This document shows positions 51,828 to 59,883 of a stretch of DNA of 64,000 nt, piece after piece. The stretch covers positions 1,054,001-1,118,000 of the forward strand of contig CAWGZY010000003.1 in assembly GCA_963827085.1 (NCBI GenBank), written 5' to 3'. A program made the translations under genes and the position numbers. Below the pieces are notes generated by a model. The model saw only the letters and a program-made list of their open reading frames with translations, was not told the DNA's origin and made no database searches. Source of the stretch: JAGVPT01 sp963827085. Lineage in GTDB: Bacteria > Bacteroidota > Ignavibacteria > UBA10030 > UBA8401. The number at the start of each line of letters is the position of its first letter. The first letter of the stretch is position 1.

Positions 51828-53774
51828 CTAATCGCGAGCCAGCGCCTCGATCGGGTCGAGGTGTGCAGCTTTTCTTGCCGGAAGATAGCCAAAGATAACG
51901 CCCGTCAGAAAAGCGCACGCAAAGGCAATGATGATCGGCGGCGCCGTGAATATCACCCGCCAGCCGGCAATCGCCGTGGTCGCCATACCTCCGCCGAGTC
52001 CGACGAAAACGCCCGCCAGGCCGCCAATAAAGCAGACCATCACAGCCTCCGTCAGAAACTGGAATAACACGTCGAACCCGCGCGCACCAATCGCCATGCG
52101 AATGCCGATTTCGCGAGTTCGCTCGGTGACCGAGACGAGCATAATGTTCATCACACCGATGCCTCCGACAACGAGTGAGATCACGGCAATCGCCGCGAGG
52201 AGATACGTGAGCGTGTTCTGGGTTTCGTCGGCGGCCTCGATTGTGTCGGCCATATTCCGAATGTTAAAATCTTCTTTGCCGTGGCGTTTCATCAAAAGCG
52301 TATGGAGGTCTGTCTGCACCGCGCTCATGTCCGCACCCGGCTTCACTCGTACGACGATATCATTAAAAAAGCGTTGTCCAAAAATGCGCGCTCCGGCTGT
52401 CGTGTAGGGGAGCCAAACCGAATTATCCATATCGTCCCCACGCGGGGTCAGGCCTTTTGTCGTTAAAACACCAATGACAAGAAACGGCGCACTGCCAATG
52501 AGGACGTACTGGCCCAGCGGCTTGATGCCGGCGGGGAACAGGTTGTTCACCACTGTCTGTCCGAGCACAACGACCTGGGAATAGCGCTTGACGTGTTCTG
52601 CCGAAAAAAACACTCCCGATTGCGGCGGCCAATCGTGCACCTGCGGAAAATATTCGCCCGTTCCGACCGCCGTGATCGTTAAATCCTGATTGCCAAAACG
52701 AAGGAGTGAAGACATGTTCGTTTCCGGAATTGCCATTTCGACACCGTGCACACTGCCGATCGACGGGAGATCTTCAGGCAGAAAACTTGTTACCATGTCT
52801 GCTGAAGCGCGAACTGCTGGAGGTCCGCGCATGATCGTCAGCAGGTCAGTCCCCATGGCCTGGATGCGCTCAACGACATCCTGTTCTGCGCCGTTTCCGA
52901 TCGCCATCAGCGCAACCACGGAAGCCACGCCGATGATGATGCCCAGCATGGTCAGCAGGGTCCGCAGCCGATTGTGGACCAGCGACCGAAAAGCCATTTT
53001 CAATGATTCTCCAAGGACCGCCACATCCGCATTTGCATCCATTCTCGTTTCGCCGGTCTGCACCTGATTCGCCGTCTTCTCTTTCTGCTGCGGCTCGTCG
53101 GATGTGATGCGGCCGTCGGCAATATGAACGATGCGGTGTGCGTACGCGGCAATATCGCTGTCGTGGGTTACCACAATAATCGTATGCCCCTGCCCATGCA
53201 ATTTCTCCAGAATGGCCATAACCTCTTTGCCCCCCTGACTGTCCAGGGCTCCCGTCGGTTCGTCAGCCAGAATCACTGGCCCGCCGTTCATGAGCGCACG
53301 GGCAATGCTGACGCGCTGCTGCTGGCCGCCGGAGAGTTGATTGGGTTGATGCGTCAGCCGGTCCCCGAGTCCGAGCTCCACCAAGAGATCACTAGCATGC
53401 GCCTGCCGCTTCGTCTTCGCCATACCGCAGTAGACGGCTGGAACCTCCGCATTTTCGACGGCGTTCAAATCGGACATGAGGTTGTAGCGCTGAAAGATGA
53501 AACCAAATGTGTCGCGCCGCAAGGCTGCCAGCGCATCGCTGTTAAGGCTGGCAACGTTGATGCCGCGGATGGAATAGCTGCCGCTTGTTGGCTTGTCGAG
53601 ACACCCAAGGATATTCATAAGCGTGGATTTGCCAGAGCCGGATGCGCCCATGATGGCGACAAATTCACCGCTCTGAATCGTCAGGCTTACTCCTCTGAGC
53701 ACCGTCAGCGGCTCGCCTCCTGAGGTATACGTGCGGCTGACAGTATCCAACTGAAGAAGTGGTGATGACATCAC
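51828..53774 (-). CDS. macB: MacB-type ABC exporter (ATPase fused to FtsX permease)
   Basis: An intact 648-residue MacB. The ATPase covers residues 1-225 (Walker A GASGSGKST, signature LSGGQQQR, Walker B VILADEPTGALD). Helix 1 is at about 270 (LLTMLGIIIGVASVVALMA), then comes a periplasmic domain and three C-terminal helices (LAAIAVISLVVGGIGVMN and onward). It ends PIEALARD, the usual end. It exports peptides, macrolides or lipoprotein-type substrates with a TolC-like protein, which is not in the window. It overlaps macA by 4 bp. Confidence 0.9.
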   Translation of the reverse strand: MMSSPLLQLDTVSRTYTSGGEPLTVLRGVSLTIQSGEFVAIMGASGSGKSTLMNILGCLDKPTSGSYSIRGINVASLNSDALAALRRDTFGFIFQRYNLMSDLNAVENAEVPAVYCGMAKTKRQAHASDLLVELGLGDRLTHQPNQLSGGQQQRVSIARALMNGGPVILADEPTGALDSQGGKEVMAILEKLHGQGHTIIVVTHDSDIAAYAHRIVHIADGRITSDEPQQKEKTANQVQTGETRMDANADVAVLGESLKMAFRSLVHNRLRTLLTMLGIIIGVASVVALMAIGNGAEQDVVERIQAMGTDLLTIMRGPPAVRASADMVTSFLPEDLPSIGSVHGVEMAIPETNMSSLLRFGNQDLTITAVGTGEYFPQVHDWPPQSGVFFSAEHVKRYSQVVVLGQTVVNNLFPAGIKPLGQYVLIGSAPFLVIGVLTTKGLTPRGDDMDNSVWLPYTTAGARIFGQRFFNDIVVRVKPGADMSAVQTDLHTLLMKRHGKEDFNIRNMADTIEAADETQNTLTYLLAAIAVISLVVGGIGVMNIMLVSVTERTREIGIRMAIGARGFDVLFQFLTEAVMVCFIGGLAGVFVGLGGGMATTAIAGWRVIFTAPPIIIAFACAFLTGVIFGYLPARKAAHLDPIEALARD

Positions 53775-55012
53775 ATCCCCTTCCGGGCGCTGAGTGCGCT
53801 CGTCGTTTTATTCACCTGCGCTGTGAGCCCGCCGGTGACAACTTGTTCGTTCTCTGTAAGCCCGTCCAGAACTTCCGCTGAGATTTCGCTCTTGATTCCT
53901 ATTTTGATCGCACGCAGCTCGACACTGCCATCGGCGTTTACAACTTGTACATTGATCTCCGCACCTTCGTCCGCGTTGCCGATGGCAGCAGCCGGTATCA
54001 GCAAAACATTTTTCGCCTGCGCCAATACGATGAAGACCTGCGCCGTCATCTGAATCTTCAATTCGCGATCCGCGTTGGGAATATCGAAAAGCACATCGTA
54101 GAACACGACATTGTTGATGAGTTCCGGAGTGGGGAGCACTTGCCTGATGGTACCGTTCCAGCGAATTGAATCTCCAAGGATTGTGAAATAGACAGCCTGG
54201 CCGGGCTTAACACGGACAATGTCCGCTTCCGAGACTTGCGCCCAGACCGTTACGGTATCGATGTCGCCGATCCGTAAAATGTTCGGCGCCTGTTGATTCG
54301 CGTTGAGTGTTTGACCTTCCAAAAGACTGATCGAGACGATTTCGCCGCCCATCGGCGCCACGATTTTCGTGTAACCCAGATTGGCTTTTGCGGTGTTCAC
54401 AGCCGCGGAGTCTTCCTTCATCTGTGCCGAGACTGAAGCGGCATCGGCAAAGGCGACATCATAAGCCGCACGCGTGATGTCGCGGTCGCTGGCAGAAGCC
54501 AACTGCCGCGCAAACAGGTCGTTGTTACGGTCTCTCTGCAGCTTCGCGAGGACCAGAGTCGCCTGTTTCAGTGAACGCTGTGAGGTCATACTTTGGAGCG
54601 CTGCGTTAGCCGCCGTGAGCGCCGTCTGTGCCAGGACCGGATCGATTTCCGCAAGCAGCTGTTTCTCCTTCACCTCATCACCCCGGTCGACCTTGAGCGA
54701 TTGGAGCATGCCGGAAGTTTGCGCGCCGACATCGACATACTTGATGGGCTGCACGATGCCAGCCGCCACAACCGTGCTTTGTACATCGCCGCGTTCAACG
54801 GAAGCTGTAGTATAGAGAGTTTTCGTCTTGCCGAACGCCAAGTGATACCCGAACACGCCTGCGCCGACAATGATCAGCGCTCCAATTAACCAGAGAACGC
54901 TTCGCCGCAAAATAGATCGACTATTCGACCGGCGTTCCGACAGGGAGGCTGTACGGGGAGCATCAGCGTTCACTACGGATTTCTCCACGGGGCTGACGTT
55001 TGTTGTCTCCAT
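53771..55012 (-). CDS. macA: MacA/HlyD-family periplasmic adaptor
   Basis: A 413-residue adaptor protein with an N-terminal membrane anchor (LWLIGALIIVGAGVFGYHL), a lipoyl-like domain (VDVGAQTSGMLQSLKVDRGD), a ~75-residue alpha-hairpin (ALTAANAALQSMTSQRSLKQ and onward), the second lipoyl half (IVAPMGGEIVSISLLEGQTL) and a beta-barrel/membrane-proximal end. It links MacB to an outer membrane channel. First gene of the macAB operon. Confidence 0.85.
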   Translation of the reverse strand: METTNVSPVEKSVVNADAPRTASLSERRSNSRSILRRSVLWLIGALIIVGAGVFGYHLAFGKTKTLYTTASVERGDVQSTVVAAGIVQPIKYVDVGAQTSGMLQSLKVDRGDEVKEKQLLAEIDPVLAQTALTAANAALQSMTSQRSLKQATLVLAKLQRDRNNDLFARQLASASDRDITRAAYDVAFADAASVSAQMKEDSAAVNTAKANLGYTKIVAPMGGEIVSISLLEGQTLNANQQAPNILRIGDIDTVTVWAQVSEADIVRVKPGQAVYFTILGDSIRWNGTIRQVLPTPELINNVVFYDVLFDIPNADRELKIQMTAQVFIVLAQAKNVLLIPAAAIGNADEGAEINVQVVNADGSVELRAIKIGIKSEISAEVLDGLTENEQVVTGGLTAQVNKTTSALSARKGM

Positions 55013-55231
55013 AATGCACCTGAAATTTCTTTCTGTCGGCTTACGGCAAATGAGGATATTTCAACAGGCTATACTACGCTGATTTGCATGGCCCGCTTGC
55101 CGATTTCAAAGATTATATACCAACCGCAAGAATTATCTAAAAAATATCTCCTGCACGCTGTTTACTCTCCCGTATTTTCATCAAGGTCGTTGTGGTCATC
55201 CCCTCCCAAACTGTAATAGTTGTTCTCTTCA

Positions 55232-55906
55232 TCAATCCACTACTTCGTAATCATATTCTATGACCAGTTCATTGTCTACCGTCCAGACGCCGGGTGCATT
55301 CCATACAATACGTGCGGCCTCTTCTTTTTGGTACCATGAAGTCACAGTACCGGAGAGGGTTACTTTATGGCCTGAAACTTTAACCATAATATCCTGATCA
55401 CCGACGGCCCAGTTGCGCCTGATTGCATTTTCGATTTCTTTTTCTTCAACCAGATCCCGGGCTTCAGACTTAATTGCGATAATATTTGAGACGCCCATGA
55501 CTCCCAAGAGATTTTTTACCGCGTCCCTTGCTGCTTCCTTTTGATAATTCCATTCCAGTTCTCCTTCGAGAGTCACCCATCCTTTTTCGACTTTTGCTTT
55601 AATCTTGTCCTTAGGGATTTGCCAATTCCACTTTAAAGCATTGACTACTTCGGCGGCGATTTCGTTGTCATCCTTCTTAGCCCATCGGCCGTTGAACTTA
55701 ATTTCAATTTTTTCGACCACCGCTTTTACGCCGGCTACGTTTTTTGCTGCGTCTTCCGCTTCTGTCTTTTTGGAATAGCTGTCAACGGTTCCGGTGAGGG
55801 TCACGACGCCGTCTTTGGCGGTAACGCCGATTTCTGCTGCGTTCAATAATGGTTCCCATTTAATTGCGTCTTGCACGTCTTTCTGTAATTCTGCATTGGT
55901 TTTCAT
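55232..55906 (-). CDS. Triple BON-domain protein
   Basis: A 224-residue cytoplasmic protein (no signal peptide) made of three BON domains at about 1-72, 78-145 and 152-224. Each has the GxVxLxGxV core (GVVTLTGTVDS, GWVTLEGELEW, HKVTLSGTVTS). BON domains bind phospholipid or polymer; this triple soluble form is typical of osmotic/stress-induced proteins. Neighbours (PRC-barrel, Dps, small membrane protein, DnaJ) fit a stress cluster. Confidence 0.85.
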   Translation of the reverse strand: MKTNAELQKDVQDAIKWEPLLNAAEIGVTAKDGVVTLTGTVDSYSKKTEAEDAAKNVAGVKAVVEKIEIKFNGRWAKKDDNEIAAEVVNALKWNWQIPKDKIKAKVEKGWVTLEGELEWNYQKEAARDAVKNLLGVMGVSNIIAIKSEARDLVEEKEIENAIRRNWAVGDQDIMVKVSGHKVTLSGTVTSWYQKEEAARIVWNAPGVWTVDNELVIEYDYEVVD

Positions 55907-56043
55907 CGTAACTGCCTTTTTCTGTCGATTGTTATTCGATGTATAGGTCTAATTGTTATTTGGTAATGTCCATTTCTTTCGGATTCTGCCTTACAGGACA
56001 TATCTGCCTTTCATCAACTGAGCAGGGGACGAGAAAAGCGATG

Positions 56044-56739
56044 CTAACTGCTGTGAACGGAGATTTCATTTTCTGCAGTCCGTTGAATGTCTTCTTTAGT
56101 GAGACTCACGAACACTTTCGATTCCTCATAGCTGATTCGTTCGACCTTACTCGACGGGATCAGGATTTCTTTGCCCGAATACCAGTGTCCGGTTTCAATG
56201 ACCAGATCGCGAATCGCCCAACTCTTTTCATCGACCATGAAATCAGCGACGTGGCCGATATCTCCGTCGCTTGTTTCGATGTGATAACCGTTAATGGCCT
56301 CAGTGCTGCGGAGATGTTTGTCTTCCCGATGTTTATGTTTCTGGTGGGGCTTTAACCGATCCACCAAAAGGGGCAAGGCGACCGGAATCGGGCCGATGCC
56401 CGACATCCCTCCGCCATCCCAGTACGGAGGCCAGCCGTAATAACCGTAATATTCGATTTCGAATTGGCGGGAAACCGGTTTGTGCGATTCGATTGAGGGA
56501 CTGTCCTCAATCTTCTTTTTGTGAAGCTTTATATGAAATGTTTTCTCGGACTGGTCCACTTTCCCGAAAGCATGCGGGGTAAGAAGAACGAGGCGCCCCG
56601 TTAACCACGATCCTGTGTCGACCACCAGATAACGGATAACCCAGCTCTCGTCGTCAAAGTAAAAATCCTTTACATGTCCTATGTCACCGTCGAGCGCGTC
56701 GAGTTTGTCGCCGTATAATTGTTTGATGTTTAGTAGCAT
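56044..56739 (-). CDS. Double PRC-barrel protein
   Basis: A 231-residue soluble protein with two PRC-barrel domains, about residues 3-75 (GDIGHVKDFYFDDESWVIRY) and 145-215 (GDIGHVADFMVDEKSWAIRD), joined by a Gly/Trp/Tyr-rich linker. PRC barrels mediate RNA, protein or photosystem assembly contacts; stress-related soluble forms are common. Operator copy B lies 160 bp upstream and faces it. Confidence 0.85.
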   Translation of the reverse strand: MLLNIKQLYGDKLDALDGDIGHVKDFYFDDESWVIRYLVVDTGSWLTGRLVLLTPHAFGKVDQSEKTFHIKLHKKKIEDSPSIESHKPVSRQFEIEYYGYYGWPPYWDGGGMSGIGPIPVALPLLVDRLKPHQKHKHREDKHLRSTEAINGYHIETSDGDIGHVADFMVDEKSWAIRDLVIETGHWYSGKEILIPSSKVERISYEESKVFVSLTKEDIQRTAENEISVHSS

Positions 56740-56900
56740 AACTTTGTTTTCCTTATTAATTTTTTGGCCGGCCCAACATTCCGCCGCCAGAACTTCGCCG
56801 TTGAATTTACTGGTTCACCTGCAACAATTCTTTTCGGAGAAAAATACTGCGAAAATCACTTATCGAATTACTACAAGGATACAGACTGCTGGCTGGAGAA

Positions 56901-56935
56901 GTAATAGCCCGAAAGGATGAAAGAGTAGTTAATCC
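56901..56935 (-). promoter_or_regulatory. 21-bp inverted-repeat operator, copy B
   Basis: GGATTAA-N7-TTCATCC followed by TTTCGGGCTATTAC on the minus strand, upstream of the PRC-barrel gene. Its central 7 bp (CTACTCT) equal those of copy A. Confidence 0.65.
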
Positions 56936-57219
56936 CTTTCACACGATAAATTGCGATTACGAACCTTACGCGCCGATTCGATTCCACCAGCACTCTCAGC
57001 AAACGCATCGTTGAAAGTCGCGGTTGTGCTAAAAACGAAAAGCGCTCACAAACTGCTGAAGGAATCAGGCGGTGTGTAAGCGCTTCCTCTGTTTTCGGGC
57101 TCTTCAAGCCCTCATCCGATACAAGCAAAAAATTTGGCGGGACGGAATCACGTATCGGTTTTCTACAACCTACGCGAAGACATGATATCTCCCTTGCGGC
57201 ATATTGGCCTGAAACAAAA

Positions 57220-57696
57220 TCAGGGCTTTTGTCCTTTTACCCATGCGTCATGCTGGGGATGATCTTTGTTGACAAAATATTTGGGGTCTTTGCTGTCGCG
57301 TATCACAGGCTGAGTCTTTACTCCTTTGAATGAACTGTACTTGGCCTGGTGGCTCGCGTTATTCTGATATGGTTTATCTTCATTGACTACCGCTTTGTAC
57401 GAATGGTATGGGTCATAATTGCCGTAACTCGCCGGCAATGATGCGCCATGTCTCCAATTTTCCCCATCCCGGTAAATATATTGATGTTCGGAGACGGAGT
57501 AGTAGCAATCGATATCAGGAATGTAGTAGAAATCGGCGCGATCATAGCCCGTCGGTCCCCAAATAGGCTGGTCGGCGATATTGACGTCAACACCTCCGCT
57601 CATCGTCCCCGGGCTTGCGCAGTTGATGGAGGAAAACACGCTGCCGATGAATAGCACGGCACAAAACAAGAATACACTGAACATAGATTTTTTCAT
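57220..57696 (-). CDS. Small lipoprotein of unknown function
   Basis: A 158-residue protein; ATG at 57696 follows AAAGGATG. The signal and lipobox are FCAVLFIGSVFSSINC. The mature part is rich in Tyr, Asp and His (DFYYIPDIDCYYSVSEHQYI) and resembles the YXWGXW-type short motifs of surface lipoproteins. A longer frame to 57762 is less likely. It precedes a BON/PRC stress cluster. Confidence 0.7.
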   Translation of the reverse strand: MKKSMFSVFLFCAVLFIGSVFSSINCASPGTMSGGVDVNIADQPIWGPTGYDRADFYYIPDIDCYYSVSEHQYIYRDGENWRHGASLPASYGNYDPYHSYKAVVNEDKPYQNNASHQAKYSSFKGVKTQPVIRDSKDPKYFVNKDHPQHDAWVKGQKP

Positions 57697-57758
57697 ATAC
57701 GGACATCCTTTCAAAGTGAGAGATACCCTTACGTTAATTATTCTTCCGTTACACCAAA

Positions 57759-57920
57759 TCAACCCTCAGACTCAAACAAATCTCTTCCGCGAATGACTCT
57801 AACCAAAATAGCTATGACGGCGATAACAAGAAGGATATGAATCAAGCCGCCCAAAGTGTATGCAGTGAGGAGCCCGAGAAGCCACAGGACGACTAAGATG
57901 ATTGCGATTGTGAATAACAT
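57759..57920 (-). CDS. DUF5670/lmo0937-type small membrane protein
   Basis: A 53-residue protein: MLFTIAIILVVLWLLGLLTA, then YTLGGLIHILLVIAVIAILV, then RVIRGRDLFESEG. Two membrane helices with the TLGGLIHxLLVIAxIxxL core are the mark of the lmo0937 family, usually stress-induced. Too short for default gene calls. Confidence 0.8.
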   Translation of the reverse strand: MLFTIAIILVVLWLLGLLTAYTLGGLIHILLVIAVIAILVRVIRGRDLFESEG

Positions 57921-57962
57921 ATTTTGCCTTTTTTTAAATTAATGTTGTGTAGTCATTTCTAG

Positions 57963-58118
57963 TGCTGGTTCTCAAAATAAATATTGTTTTTCGAATAACT
58001 CATTCACCGCAAAGGTCGCTAAGGACGCGAGGATTTCTTAGTATTTTGACAAAAACTTCTTTGCGACCTTAGCGTCCTTTGCGGTTACAACACAAGATTA
58101 TTTATTGGAAATGGCACT
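57963..58118 (+). mobile_element. MITE-like palindromic element, copy 2
   Basis: Inverted relative to copy 1 at 49154. Left arm CACCGCAAAGGTCGCTAAGG and right arm GACCTTAGCGTCCTTTGCGG flank a spacer with TATTTTGACAAAAA. Outer ends CTAGTGC and GCACTAG are inverted repeats. It lies between the small membrane protein and dps. Confidence 0.75.
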
Positions 58119-58177
58119 AGTTTCCACATTTGGATTGTTCCGTATCTTTCAATCATTACGCAGTGCCGCAGTAGGCA

Positions 58178-58651
58178 TTACGCTAGGTGCGCCCTGAGCA
58201 TCCACGACATTTTTTCATGCTGTTCCATCAATCCGGTCATGAAGTCTGCCGTACCGAGGTCCCGATGCTGTTCGGCAGCGACCTGGATGTCCTTCCGGAG
58301 TGAACGGATAACGGCTTCATGATCTTCCAACAAGGTTTGAATAATGTGTTTCTGATCGGCGAAATCGTGGTTGTGTTCGCTCAACCGCGTAATCGCTGTG
58401 AAGTCTTTGAGCGACCCCAAAGCAAAATGGCCGAGCGACCGTACTCGTTCGGCGACATCGTCAATGATGATATCCAGAGCGTCGTACTGGGTTTCAAAAA
58501 ACTTGTGCAGGGCGATGAAGTTCGGTCCCTGGATATTCCAATGAGCATTGCGCGTTTTCGTGTAGAGCAGGTACTCATCCGCCAGCAAGGTATTGAGAAG
58601 AAGCGCGACTGCTTTTAATTCACTGTCGGCAATTTCGATATTAACTTTCAT
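58178..58651 (-). CDS. dps: Dps-family ferritin-like DNA protection protein
   Basis: An intact 157-residue Dps. The ferroxidase site is shared between KTRNAHWNIQGPNFIALHKF (His, with NW-x-GP) and the following helix with YDALDIIIDDVAERVRSLG (Asp/Glu). It would form 12-mers that oxidise iron with peroxide and shield DNA in stress. No cysteine or extended basic tail is present, so DNA binding may be weak. Confidence 0.9.
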   Translation of the reverse strand: MKVNIEIADSELKAVALLLNTLLADEYLLYTKTRNAHWNIQGPNFIALHKFFETQYDALDIIIDDVAERVRSLGHFALGSLKDFTAITRLSEHNHDFADQKHIIQTLLEDHEAVIRSLRKDIQVAAEQHRDLGTADFMTGLMEQHEKMSWMLRAHLA

Positions 58652-58733
58652 TATGTCCTCGATAGGTAAGTGAATAAATGTGGTTTAATTTTTCTTGGAT
58701 GCGGCACTCGTTCGAATGTTTTTGCTCCGCGGA

Positions 58734-59663
58734 TTATTTCCGCAGTGCAGCAAGTTCTTTAATCAGTTCCGTTTCGTGTTCGCTCAGGTGTTCCGGCAGC
58801 ACGATCTCGACCTTCACGAGCATGTCACCATACTCGTTTTTCTTCCCATACACCGGCATGCCAAGTCCGCGCAGCCTGAGTTCTTTGCCGTTCGACGTTC
58901 CCTTTGCAATATTCACTGTCACTTTGTTTTTCATCGTTTTGACCTGAGCTTTTCCGCCAAGAAGGGCTGTGTAAAGATCGACGGGGAGGTTACGCTGAAG
59001 ATCATTGCCAAACCTGTGAAACTCCGGATGTGGCGCTATTTTGATACCGAGATAGAGGTCGCCGTTCGGACCGCCGCCCGCTCCGCCGCCGCCTTTGCCC
59101 GCTATTCTCAGCATTTGATTGTCTGCGACGCCCAGTTTGATCGTCACTTTTATCTTCTGACCGTTGAGCTGGATGAGTCGCGTTGTACCGTGATATGCTT
59201 CTTCAAGTGAAAGGGTCGTCTCTGTTTCAAGATCTTGACCTTTAAGGGCAACGCTCCGTCTTCCTCGTCCCTGGCCGCTTCGCTGTCCGAACAATGTTTC
59301 GAAAAGATCCTTGACACTCTCGTCGGAAAATTCCTCGTTGGTTTCCTGCGCGCTCGTTCGGCGTGATTGCCCGCCGCGCGTATTCGCGTACTTCGACCAA
59401 TCAAATCCACCCGGCTGAGCTCCGGCTTCTTCGTAATGTTTCCAATCCGCGCCAAACTGATCGTACTTTTTTCGTTTCGCCGGATCGCTGAGGACTTCGT
59501 TGGCCTCGTTGATATCTTTGAACTTTTCTTCAGCCGATTTATCCCCCTTAGCCTTGTCGGGATGATATTTGTTCGCAAGGGATCGATACGCCTTTTTTAT
59601 TTCAGCCGGCGCCGCCGTCTTGTCAACTCCCAGAACCCTGTAGTAATCTTTGTAGGTCATCAT
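58734..59663 (-). CDS. cbpA: CbpA-type DnaJ co-chaperone
   Basis: A 309-residue Hsp40. The J-domain covers residues 1-70 (YYRVLGVDKTAAPAEIKKAY, HPDK motif at about 34-37). A Gly/Arg-rich linker follows (GGFDWSKYANTRGGQSRRT), then two C-terminal substrate domains (LRIAGKGGGGAGGGPNGDLY, then TALLGGKAQVKTM). There is no zinc-finger domain, which marks it as CbpA rather than DnaJ. Operator copy A lies 140 bp upstream. Confidence 0.85.
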   Translation of the reverse strand: MMTYKDYYRVLGVDKTAAPAEIKKAYRSLANKYHPDKAKGDKSAEEKFKDINEANEVLSDPAKRKKYDQFGADWKHYEEAGAQPGGFDWSKYANTRGGQSRRTSAQETNEEFSDESVKDLFETLFGQRSGQGRGRRSVALKGQDLETETTLSLEEAYHGTTRLIQLNGQKIKVTIKLGVADNQMLRIAGKGGGGAGGGPNGDLYLGIKIAPHPEFHRFGNDLQRNLPVDLYTALLGGKAQVKTMKNKVTVNIAKGTSNGKELRLRGLGMPVYGKKNEYGDMLVKVEIVLPEHLSEHETELIKELAALRK

Positions 59664-59801
59664 CGTAACGGTTTATGTTGATTTCTGACGCAGGGGGAAT
59701 GATCGTTTGCTGCTATGGCACATCGTCCTTTTGCGGCCGATGCAACGTTGCTCTTCAGCAACGGTTCCCGCTTTACTACTATACCAATCGCTGTTATCGA
59801 A

Positions 59802-59836
59802 TGGAATCGACCAAAGGGATGAAAGAGTAGTTAATC
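59802..59836 (-). promoter_or_regulatory. 21-bp inverted-repeat operator, copy A
   Basis: GGATTAA-N7-TTCATCC followed by CTTTGG on the minus strand, upstream of cbpA and facing it. Confidence 0.6.
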
Positions 59837-59883
59837 CCCCCTTATGAGTTATCTACAGTTTAGATGGAGATAGGCTCCGCAAC

